Source: Chondrus crispus (Eukaryota > Rhodophyta > Florideophyceae > Gigartinales > Gigartinaceae). From it: a DNA stretch of 64,000 nt. The stretch is from NCBI RefSeq assembly GCF_000350225.1, contig NW_005179203.1, positions 440,443 through 504,442 on the forward strand, given 5' to 3'. Shown piece by piece: positions 10,537 through 18,834 of this stretch. Below the pieces are notes generated by a model. It made no database searches and was not told where the DNA came from. It saw only the letters and a list, made by a program, of their open reading frames with translations. Within the stretch, counting starts at the first letter, position 1. Each line of letters opens with the position of its first letter. A program made the position numbers and the translations under genes.

Positions 10537-11398
10537 CAAGGGACCCTACGCATTAGTGCCGCCCCGTGGGAGACCCCAAAAACGGCACTATTGGGAGGGT
10601 GGCATTAGTAAGTGACGCCGTCACATCCATTTACAGGCACTCGGAAATTAACATCTGCCTGATCGGCGTTGGTTTTCTATCATGTTTTGCAGTGCAAATC
10701 GCGCGCTTTGCTGACCTTAGATGCGATAAAGCGTCTGAAACTTGGCATTCAGATGCCAGAAGTTCCAGATCTCCAAACCATTCCGCAATTTCCAGCGCAG
10801 AGGGTATAGCGTGGTGCGATCTTTACCTGTCACCTGAGACTTTAGCATTTGTTCCTTAATCATGAGGGCCCGCGTTTGTAGGACAGTTTGTGTTACTGGC
10901 ATTTTTGCTGATCTGGCATAGTTGAGAAATTCAAGGAGCTTCAGTTTGAGATGGGGGACCATAATGGACTGACGGGTCTTCGCTTGAAGTGACTGGGGCT
11001 TTGGTTGGCTACGCGGAGCAATGCGGGAGCAGTTGCCTTGATGTTTCGTACGGTCCGCCCGGCAATGCTGAACTGTCGCAAACGGCTGTGGTACGGTATC
11101 CATTGTCGAGCAGATCTGCGATTTCGAGCTTCTGCGATATGGTCAGACGCTTGCGAGTCGCTTTCGTCTTTTCTGGAACCGGAGCCATAACGACTACAAG
11201 CTAAAGTCGGTGGACGGTGTGCAGTAGCTTGAGGAGGATCGGGTTAAAAAGGGCTTTTTGTGTTTGACACGGACGGGAGACAGCCAAACAGCTGGACCCG
11301 TATAACACGTGGCACTTTTCGTGTTCATGCGTCCGGGGGTGCACTAAGGGGAGGATGGCAATAATAAAAGCAGCACTAATGCGAGTCTCCCCCCCCTG
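10537..11398 (-). mobile_element. Truncated pogo/Tigger-type transposon (862 bp)
   Basis: Non-autonomous Tc1/mariner-superfamily element. Ends start CAAGGGACCC (left) and, read inward from the right, CAGGGGGGGAGAC; both continue into CGCATTAGTGC. It is flanked by the dinucleotide TA (10535-10536 and 11399-11400). The other duplication arm has the uninterrupted site with a single TA at 14029-14030, which proves the boundaries. Its left end also holds a subterminal hairpin TAGTGCC-N23-GGCACTA, like the one in 16655-16725. Confidence 0.88.
10717..11188 (-). pseudogene. pogo transposase, DNA-binding region only
   Basis: Remnant of a pogo-like transposase. It opens MAPVPEKTKATRKRLTISQK then LEIADLLDNG, the psq/CENP-B N-terminal helix-turn-helix. 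After a frameshift near 11090 come FSIAGRTVRNIKATAPALL and, in a further frame, VPHLKLKLLEFLNYARSAKM then PVTQTVLQTRALMIKEQ, the second (Tc5-type) DNA-binding domain. It stops at 10717 before any DDE catalytic domain, so it could bind ends at most. It lies inside the 862-bp element. Confidence 0.7.
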
Positions 11399-11725
11399 TA
11401 CTGTACCTTGTTCGCTGTTGAAGTTCAGTATGGATGGGAATGCAAAGAAGCAAAGATGGATATGATAATTGAATAAAGGCGAAACCAGAGCGATGAATGA
11501 GAACTACAAGTCAGGTGTTATTCTGGTTTAATTGCAGGGACTGTTTCAGGGATCCTATCCATGAAACGTACACGGTCGGCGATCAAATAACATCCCAACT
11601 AACACTATCCATGACAGCTCCTCCTGCTTGACGATTTCTCGACTTGGTCGTCCGGTTTTCGGAAGTGGTAGAAAACATAACGTCCTCGCATGGAGCGATC
11701 CTATGCCAATTATACTCGTCTTAAG

Positions 11726-11923
11726 TTAGAAGCAGCAGCATGCCCCACTTTGACCACCAAGCTCGCAGGCAAAGGCACGGCAGCCGGGACTTGCCGCGCA
11801 CGAGTTCAGAGTGCCTGTAACGTCGGTGGAGCACACACACGGGCAACCGTCAGCCGTTGCTGTTTGGGCAGACATGAGAGCCATGAGGGCGACAAGCAAG
11901 ATAGAGAAGATTTTGCAAGCCAT
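11726..11923 (-). CDS. Small secreted nine-cysteine protein, copy 1
   Basis: 65-residue protein starting MACKIFSILLVALMALMSAQ. Residues 1-24 form a classical secretion signal (hydrophobic core, small residues TATA at the likely cut). The mature part is about 41 residues with nine cysteines at 27, 29, 31, 42, 48, 53, 62, 63 and 64 (C-P-C-V-C near the start, C-C-C-F at the end). It differs from copy 2 (13506-13703) by one residue, Ser18 for Phe18. The start is the Met before the signal; upstream in-frame Met codons lie in the leader. Family not recognised; a disulfide-rich defence peptide or a metal-binding (metallothionein-like) secreted peptide are both possible. A degenerate TATA-like TACTTAAACC lies about 110 bp upstream. 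Confidence 0.75.
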   Translation of the reverse strand: MACKIFSILLVALMALMSAQTATADGCPCVCSTDVTGTLNSCAASPGCRAFACELGGQSGACCCF

Positions 11924-12182
11924 TTCAGAATGTTTGATGTGTATAGACGAGAGAGGGTGTGTTTTGCTTTGCTGTATGCTGTGGATTGTGAGGTTGGTAG
12001 GAGAGAGATGATTCGGCGTACACAAAGCGGGGTTTAAGTACTACTCCAGACACTGTGCCCAGCACCACGAACACCTTTTCGCTCTCAACCTATCTTGCAT
12101 GGCGATAGGTGAGAGTTGACGTGAAAGTTGCTGGAAAGAGGCTCCAGAAGCATCGCAGAAATGCATGCAATGATACAGCCCG

Positions 12183-13262
12183 CCCGTCAATGCCAATTAT
12201 TGTATCTGCTATTTTTGATGCCTTTTACGTTGCTGATCGCTGCAGTATACTCAATCTGGGGATAACAAATGTCTGCAGACCCTTCACATGTCATAAATCG
12301 ATTTCGTGCCAAAGAAGAGGAGCCGAGACAGACATTCAGTATTTGAATTCTAAAGCGGACTATTGCGTTTATGAGTTTGCCGGGACGAAGATTCGGCAAC
12401 ATACACATGCCGTACTAAACGTGCCCAGGCGTCAATGCAGACACGTGTTTGAATAACAATGGTTCTATTATAGAATCTGTATAGCGGAACTGTTGAGCTG
12501 AATTGATTGAATCAGTGCTCCGTGGAACGGTGCAACTTCGCAATGCTCTGCAATCCACTCTGCAGAGCTGCCAAATGCCCGCATTCCCACACGGCTGCTG
12601 TCATCGAATCGTAACCTTCGCTCGTACGCTCTATGGTACTGTATCTCAGGTAACTTTAAGCACCAAAAATTTCGTTCACTCCACCGAGCGGTACACTATC
12701 TGAAGCATAAATACACACTGTCCTTCTCAAAATCAACAATTATGCTGCAAGCTGTCAGCATAGCATACCCACGTTTCAACGTGCTCCTATCCTAAAGCAG
12801 AAATCCCTCATCATGCGTACGGTACCCTTGGGTACGGTATTGGATGCCACAGCTGGTGCAAGGTGATGTGTTGCCTCTGCTACCACAGCAATCCGGCAGC
12901 ATTGAGGTGAGAGAAAACCATAAAAATACATTTGAAAACCTATTCAGCAACAATGGTCTAGTGTACCCTGCTAGCACGTTGCGACTCTCTGAGGGTAAAG
13001 TTTATAAAGTTTATAGTAGTCGATAAAGTGCGAGCGTCGCTTGCTTTCGTCATCTTGCGACGACGCTGTTGTTGAGATTGAGCAAATGACCCTGCCTCTA
13101 TCGCCACGACTGATACACTTTCCCGCGCTATTACACACAGTGTGTAACAAGTATGTTATGCACCTCGTTCAGGGCATATGTCTTGGCTGCGTTCTGACGA
13201 CGGAAAGCTTTGCTAAACTGTAGCTGTGTCTTCTACATAGTTGCTATTCACAAGGTAGCAGA
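12183..13262. other. Spacer between the inverted arms; no gene recognised
   Basis: 1.08 kb between the two head-to-head peptide genes. No supported ORF. It would hold the shared upstream region of both genes. A perfect short palindrome, TTACACACAGTGTGTAA, lies at about 13129-13145, and a near-palindromic GTACGGTACCCTTGGGTACG at about 12818-12837. Regulatory roles are unproven. Confidence 0.4.
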
Positions 13263-13387
13263 TCATTGCATGCATTTGTGCGATGCTTCTGGAGCCTCTT
13301 TCCGGTAGGCAACTCTCACCTACCGTCATACAAGATAGGTTGAGAGTGCGAGGGTTTCCGTGGTGCTGGGCACAATGCTTGGAATAG

Positions 13388-13395
13388 TATTTAAA
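13388..13395 (+). promoter_or_regulatory. TATA-like box of peptide gene copy 2
   Basis: TATTTAAA followed by a CCCCG block, about 110 bp upstream of the start codon at 13506. The same place in copy 1 reads TACTTAAA, a weaker match. This is a plausible core promoter given its position and conservation, but is untested. Confidence 0.45.
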
Positions 13396-13505
13396 CCCCG
13401 CTTCGTATACGCCAAATCATCTCTCTCTTACCAACCCCACAATCCACAACATCCAGCAAAAGCAAAACACACCCTCTCTCGTCTACACAAACCAAACACT
13501 CTGAA

Positions 13506-13703
13506 ATGGCTTGCAAAATCTTCTCTATCTTGCTTGTCGCCCTCATGGCTCTCATGTTTGCCCAAACAGCAACGGCTGACGGTTGCCCGTGTGTGTGCTC
13601 CACCGACGTTACAGGCACTCTGAACTCGTGCGCGGCAAGTCCCGGATGCCGTGCCTTTGCCTGCGAGCTTGGTGGTCAAAGTGGGGCATGCTGCTGCTTC
13701 TAA
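13506..13703 (+). CDS. Small secreted nine-cysteine protein, copy 2
   Basis: 65-residue product MACKIFSILLVALMALMFAQ then TATADGCPCVC, and so on. Signal peptide 1-24. Mature peptide has nine Cys in 41 residues (27, 29, 31, 42, 48, 53, 62-64), Gly/Ser/Ala-rich loops and few charges. The odd cysteine number suggests either a free thiol, a dimer, or metal binding through the CPC/CVC and CCC clusters. The start codon is the only Met giving a complete signal peptide. Duplicated in inverted orientation with 11726-11923; the coding part is better conserved than its flanks, which suggests selection or recent gene conversion. No database family recognised. Confidence 0.8.
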   Translation: MACKIFSILLVALMALMFAQTATADGCPCVCSTDVTGTLNSCAASPGCRAFACELGGQSGACCCF

Positions 13704-14279
13704 CTTAAGACGAGTATAATTGGCATAGGATCGCTCCATGCGGGGACGTTGTGTTTTCTACGACTGCCGAAAACCGGACGACCAAGTCGATAAATCGCCA
13801 AGCAAGAGGAGCTCTCATGAATAGTCTTGGTTGGGATGTTATTTGATCGCCGACCGTGTACGTTTCATGGATAGGATCCCTGAAACAGTCCCTGCAATTA
13901 AACCAGAATAACACCTGACTTGTAGTTCTCATTCATCGCTCTGGTTTCGCCTTTATTCAATTATCATATCCATCTTTGCTTCTTTGCATTCCCATCCATA
14001 CTGAACTTCAACGGCGAACAAGGTACAGTACTTGTAAATCGCGTGGACATGATGACTGAACATATTAAATTATCTAAAAGGGCTGCGCTGTCCCGACAAC
14101 AACCAACAGCAGCCCACCGCAGGCCGCCCCGCGAAAGCAAGGCGCCCCATCATATCTGCCACCACTTCCCAACGCCCCTTCATGAACTCCCCTTCCCACC
14201 AGCCGCCTCTACATACACATTCCCTTGATGAACATAAATTGCGCTTCACTCGCGAGGGGGATATCTTCATCGCGGAAAC

Positions 14280-14743
14280 CCCTTCCATCAGCGACACGAT
14301 TACCGCTTCTCCTTAAATTTTTGATTGCAAGTGGCGGCCTCAAGCCTCGCCCTCTTTTTTATCGCTCTGATGAGGGATAGCTCTCCTGCTTTGAATATTT
14401 TATCTTCTGCATTGGCCTACCCTCGCTTCACTTCCACATGATGTATGCATTTTGCTACGAGATTAAACATACCGCGAAGGTACAATTGTATTTTGACAGA
14501 CAGATAATGTCGTTTGAAATGTGTGAACAAGATGAGAACGAGGAGAAACACTGAAGAGCGGTCAGGAGAATGGATGATCTGGATATTCAATACGTTCAGG
14601 TCTGTAAACCCAAGGGAAGGAGTGGGGGAGTCGCGTTTGGAGTGAAAGTAGTAACCAAGTAGCATGTGGATAGGAATTCTACGATCAGGGTGTCGGGTAC
14701 TGCAGAGGAATCAGAGGCGTTGGTGGGGGATTTGCTCGAGATG
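14280..14743. other. No gene recognised
   Basis: About 460 bp between the inverted duplication and the candidate solo LTR. Short frames only, no recognisable motif. Confidence 0.35.
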
Positions 14744-15274
14744 TGTGACAGATCACAGGACTCGGTAGTAAGCGCTTCTACGTCGGACAGGGCGCTCGCG
14801 GCGCCCAGAGTAAAGGAGCGATGTATCTATGGGAAAGCAAGAGAATGGGCAAAGTCAACGCGTGCGTCTCCCCGGGTTCCCTGGATCCCAACGCAGCATG
14901 CTGCCTTTATTTACAAAACCCGAACGGGTGCGGCAATCCGCACTCTCCGCCCGGTGTCGTCCCTGTCAGGCGACGACAGTTGCGCTGCGCCCTACACACC
15001 TCCTGGTCAGATAGACCAGGATCACTGCTGTGCTGCAGTGGGGCTTTTCGCTCGGCGGTAGGCCCATGAAGTACTTACAGTACCCAGCGGGGTACGGGTG
15101 CGCTTAGACGCTAGCTCTTACAAAGGCTACGCACCCGGAATCGCAGTCTCAGAGGTGGCTGTCCACTCACCTCTGCGGCAGGCTCGCGGTACGAGTCCAG
15201 CCCTGCTACGCCCCAAGGCATCGTGCCGTAGACATCTCGCTCTCTAGCTATCGTCGCGAGCGCAGGGCGTTACA
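14744..15274. repeat. Candidate solo LTR
   Basis: A 531-bp GC-rich block in AT-richer surroundings. It begins TGTGACAG and ends CGTTACA, giving a short inverted end (TGTGAC/TGTAAC). It is flanked by GATG on both sides (14740-14743, 15275-15278), as expected for a target duplication. It has no coding capacity and no partner LTR in the window, so it may be a recombined solo LTR. The frames open across it are Cys/Arg-rich shadows. Confidence 0.5.
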
Positions 15275-16373
15275 GATGTTGAATGATTCCCGTGAAAGAA
15301 ATAAGAAGAAATGAGACGTGCAGGAAGGGAAGGAGCTTTTTTGTCTGATTTGTATTGGACTCTGGGCATAAAAAGGTTACTCGTGCACGGCAATGGGATG
15401 CCGGTTGCGGTGATTTTGAGTCAGTGGTGTGGCTATTTGAGGTAGAGGTGTTCCTATTGTGGTTTGGCGTCCCGGAAGACGTACGGCTGGGGCTAACGGA
15501 GCATAAAAAAGGATAAGAGGGGTTTCGTTTCTTCTAGTCTGTGTCGTGTAGGACTGTCTTTTCTTGCTTGCGTTTGCATAAGAGTGGTTCTTTCTTGTTC
15601 GGCACTGATGGGGTCTGCGGCAACACTGATAGATAAAAGGGAGCGGTGAGACATGATAACAGGTTTCAACAAACAAAATTGCAAGGACCTGACAGCAATT
15701 ATCGCCTCACACCGGATTTAAAGGTTGGCGCAGGGACTCCGAGCTGCGCTTGTTCAAACCAGGAAACCGATTCTCCTACTTGTTTTATTCCATTTCATCA
15801 CGATCGTGCTAACTACAGTACTGTACCGCCCCTAGGCGCGGGGATGTAAAACATACCGTCTTCTCTTTCTGCCTGACACTTACGTTCTGATTTCGGTTCT
15901 AAAAAGGATTTTTGTTTCCCTTAGGCCTCTAGCCCGCCATAGTCTCGTTACTCTATGCAACTGTTCGACCACATTCATTCGTCGAAGTATTTTATACCCT
16001 TTCAGTGCTGCCCATACGTTAATAGTAGCTTGAAGCCCGGCGACTCCATCCCGGTAGGTATTTCACCTCTCGTGGTAGGACAACGATTGGTACTGGTATT
16101 TCACTATACCACGAGTAGAGCGCTCGCCAAAGTTTTGAAACTGCATGCCATGTGCCCTGCTCAGGAGTAGTTAGAGAAGGCAAGCAAAGTAATACTGACA
16201 AATGCTTGAGCTTTTCTTTTTGCGTTAAAAGAAATATCTCCCCGGCGAAGTCATACTCACGAATGCCCCGTGTCGTCGGTGCGTTATTATATTATATTAT
16301 TAGAGAAGAGGACTACTGTACTGTATATTATATTAAATATTTTGATTACACTAATTCCTGTGCCGATGTCTCA
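15275..16373. other. No gene recognised
   Basis: About 1.1 kb with short frames on both strands and no recognisable protein or RNA. It becomes AT-rich at 16285-16350 (runs of TATTATATTA). Confidence 0.35.
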
Positions 16374-16998
16374 GGGCCTCCTTTAAGGGCCTCCTTTAAG
16401 ACAGCATGGACGGGCATGTTTGGACATGTATGGACGTCAGCGTGCACCTGATTGGTCCATTTAATACTTTTCTTAACAGTATGATGGCGCACACAAAGTT
16501 AAAATAATGGAATCTGTCGCTACCAACGTGCCATACGAGAGCACACCATTGGCTGTCGCCTACCGCATAAGTGCGATTGAATTCAATCTTGATCCAATTT
16601 AGCATACATTAAAATTCAATTTAATCATTTTATTGACGTCCCTGACTGCCAGTACACGGGGATCGCGATATAGTGCCTCCCTCTTTCAGTGGGCCGAAAA
16701 CGGCACTATATCGAACCAGGCACTGTAAGATAATGGGATTTGCGGCTTTTTTGCAGCCACTTCCTTGCATCACTGCTCAAAAAGACCGTTCGCTTCCCTA
16801 TCGATAGCCCGGTATGATGCACCCCTTGAGCCAATTTACGGATCACGGCGCGCTGACACAATACATTAAATTATTGGACATGTAATATTTTGAAAATCGC
16901 AAACATATACATCCAAACATGGCTGTCCATGCTGTCTTAAGGGAGGCCCTCAGGGCCTCCTTTAAGACAGCATGGAGGGCCTCCTTTAAGACAGCATG
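16374..16998. repeat. Dispersed GGGCCTCCTTTAAGACAGCATG repeat with hairpin
   Basis: A 22-bp unit beginning GGGCCTCCTTTAA and ending GACAGCATG occurs at 16387, 16953 and 16978 on the plus strand (plus a partial copy at 16374), and inverted at 16927-16950. The inverted and next direct copies face each other with one base between them, forming a hairpin with about 24-bp arms and a single mismatch (16927-16975). The flanks of the 16387 copy are also repeated, inverted, near 16905-16926. It could be a foldback element or a local rearrangement product. Confidence 0.75.
16655..16725. mobile_element. 71-bp miniature inverted-repeat element (pogo-like ends)
   Basis: A very short element with facing GATATAGTGCC and GGCACTATATC arms about 24 bases apart, outer ends CACGGGG and CAGTGCC, and TA on both sides (16653-16654, 16726-16727). 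The arm-loop-arm design and the loop sequence resemble the subterminal hairpin of the pogo fragment at 10537-11398. It may be a minimal derivative of that family. Confidence 0.5.
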
Positions 16999-17281
16999 CA
17001 GGCAGGGCCTGTCCATTACTGCGCCGTACCCACAACGCATTTTCCCACTGCCAGAACCAAACATGAAACTAATCACAACATAGTACAATATTGTGGCCTC
17101 TTGTGCAGAGCACTGGTCCTTGCATTGGGAGCCCCAATTGTCACTGATTCATACCTCACGACGCTGATTACTTTATCTCAAAGTTCAAATTTCGTGAATG
17201 ATGTACCAGTTTGATCACTAGCTCATGCGTTCATCGTGATTCTGAGCACTTCTCTTTGTTTGGACAAGCCTCCCATCCATC

Positions 17282-18262
17282 TCAACCGCCACCACCTCCG
17301 CCCCCACACCCGCCCCCACCCCCGCCACCACACCCGCCCCCACCCCCGCCACCATACGCGCCCCCACTCCCACCCCGAACCCTGCCCGCGTACACGCCCG
17401 CCCCCACGCCCGCGTCCCCGTCCCCGACCTTTCCAAAACAACAAATCGCGCAGATTGCGATGGGGACGCCGCAAACAATTATAAATATTACATAGTAATA
17501 TCTCTCAAAAAAGTTACCTTCACTTTCGGAGATGGCGTCTGGGAAGCACTCAAGATCATTATCTTTAAGACATATTTTCTCTCCAGACTCAGATACAAAA
17601 ATGTCCACACTTTTCCCAGCGTCAACCTTCTCTTTCTCGATGATTATTTGCTTTTCTGTTGTCCCAGTTGTGGTCTTCACCCCGAAAAGCGGTGCCAACC
17701 TTCCCATGTCGCTTGCTGTCGTGATGTTGATTCGCAGCATGTCGAATGACTTGTCCCATTTACCAGATCGCCACCGAATTACGTTCTTGGTGTCGTCCGC
17801 CACACCGTCTTGTCCACACGTTTCTGTGAACCTCATGACGCCACTGATAACAGTATACGATACGACCACCAAGACTGGCGTTTCCGACTCTTCTGTTCCG
17901 AATGTGACTATGCGCTCGTTTAGGTCCGAAGGAGTGTTTTCGAATTCAATTTTGTCTCCGTCACGAAATACTTGGATATCTTCGACATATTGTACGCCAT
18001 CGATCTTCGGAATGCTTCGAAAGGCACTCCTGCCGGTCGTGTGAGGGAAGAGGTAGCGTTCTTTGATAAAGAGGTCACAACCAGGTTGTCGAATGACGGT
18101 GACGTCAACATTACAAAGGAAAGTTGGTGATTCCGTCTTGTTGTAAGATGGTCGGGTGCATGCTGCGGTGGTGGGTAGAGGAAGTGAGGTGATTGCGTTG
18201 AGAAGAAAGAGGAAACGCAATAGCAAACGTACTCGTCGATGTGTAGAACGGGACATCATCAT
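17282..18262 (-). CDS. Secreted/membrane DUF2207-like protein with poly-glycine tail
   Basis: 326-residue protein, apparently intact. Start chosen at the first of three Met codons (MMMSRSTHRRVRLLLRFLFL) because it begins a clean signal peptide (1-34). Residues about 50-200 resemble the N-terminal DUF2207 domain of bacterial YciQ-type membrane proteins: a beta-rich region with FIKERYLF, then FRSIPKIDGVQYVEDIQVFR, then YTVISGVMRFTE and WRSGKWDKSF. A single membrane segment at about 256-276 (YYYVIFIIVCGVPIAICAI) is followed by a short tail rich in Gly, ending in poly-Gly with Cys spacers. Bacterial relatives also end in glycine-rich tails. Predicted topology: domain outside, tail in the cytosol. 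Function unknown. Likely a host gene; the glycine tract is encoded by a GGN microsatellite that may vary between strains. Confidence 0.8.
   Translation of the reverse strand: MMMSRSTHRRVRLLLRFLFLLNAITSLPLPTTAACTRPSYNKTESPTFLCNVDVTVIRQPGCDLFIKERYLFPHTTGRSAFRSIPKIDGVQYVEDIQVFRDGDKIEFENTPSDLNERIVTFGTEESETPVLVVVSYTVISGVMRFTETCGQDGVADDTKNVIRWRSGKWDKSFDMLRINITTASDMGRLAPLFGVKTTTGTTEKQIIIEKEKVDAGKSVDIFVSESGEKICLKDNDLECFPDAISESEGNFFERYYYVIFIIVCGVPIAICAICCFGKVGDGDAGVGAGVYAGRVRGGSGGAYGGGGGGGCGGGGGGGCGGGGGGG
17284..17421. repeat. C-rich microsatellite encoding poly-glycine
   Basis: Imperfect (CCCCCGCCACCA)n-type tract on the plus strand. It codes for the glycine/cysteine tail of the minus-strand DUF2207-like gene. 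The proline-rich frames it opens on the plus strand are not genes. Confidence 0.85.
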
Positions 18263-18834
18263 AGCGGTTGTCTGTGGAATCGTGTCCCGGACTGGAAAAT
18301 GGGATATTCTTCGAAGCGTGAACACCTGCGGTGCAGTAGCGCTTAAACACAAAATCCAGTGTGGTTGAAACGTGAAAACTACTGACGGAAAATACAGACT
18401 GAGAATAGAGATGGAGAACACAGTCAATCCTCGGATATTGAATCCGCCGATCGTGAGTAAATCGCCTTCTCGAGCAGAAATCTCGGATTCCGAGCGGGCA
18501 GCAATGGCCGCTCTGCTTCCACTACAACGTACTTGGTCGTTTTTCACTCAAACTACCCCAGGAAGTTGAATTTCTGCGGAACTTAAAATACAGAATGGCG
18601 CTGTCATGCACAGATAATTAGGGAGGGGGTGTGTGTGGCTCGGGGGAAGGCTATATTGGACGCTTCACTGTACAGTGTGGCATTGTTGCCGACCTGGGAG
18701 GTGTCGAGTACTGTAAAGTTATGTATACAGTAGTTTCTTTTGGAATGTACATTCAACGGTTGCAATTGGTTCGTTCACAAACATATCATTGTTGCCGGGG
18801 TATCTCTCTCATCTCCTGAGGAATTGAGGGTGTA
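18263..18834. other. Upstream region of the DUF2207-like gene; no gene
   Basis: About 570 bp between the start of the DUF2207-like gene and the pogo element. In-frame upstream codons of the gene continue open to 18547, but lack a signal-type start, so I treat them as leader. No clear TATA box. Confidence 0.4.

Larger units (their letters stand above)
10288..12182 (-). repeat. Left arm of inverted duplication
   Basis: Left arm of an inverted repeat whose other arm is 13263-14279. The arms are highly similar over about 1 kb. The left one is longer because it holds the pogo fragment 10537-11398. Each arm contains one copy of the nine-cysteine peptide gene with its promoter and about 600 bp of downstream sequence. 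The similarity stops at about 10288/14279 on the outside and 12182/13263 on the inside. Confidence 0.9.
13263..14279 (+). repeat. Right arm of inverted duplication
   Basis: Partner of 10288-12182 in opposite orientation. It contains the second nine-cysteine peptide gene and an empty pogo target site (TA at 14029-14030). Small gaps and substitutions are scattered through the non-coding part, while the coding copies differ at only one residue. Confidence 0.9.

Noticed and set aside
14666-15069. Three overlapping plus-strand frames
   Set aside because: They run across the candidate solo LTR boundary and share no recognisable domain.
16374-16998. CRISPR-like array
   Set aside because: Repeats occur in both orientations with unequal spacers, in eukaryotic DNA, and no cas genes are present.
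17211-17495. Proline-rich frames resembling extensin-like proteins
   Set aside because: They are the antisense of the poly-glycine tract of the DUF2207-like gene, whose signal peptide, domain and membrane segment are coherent on the other strand.
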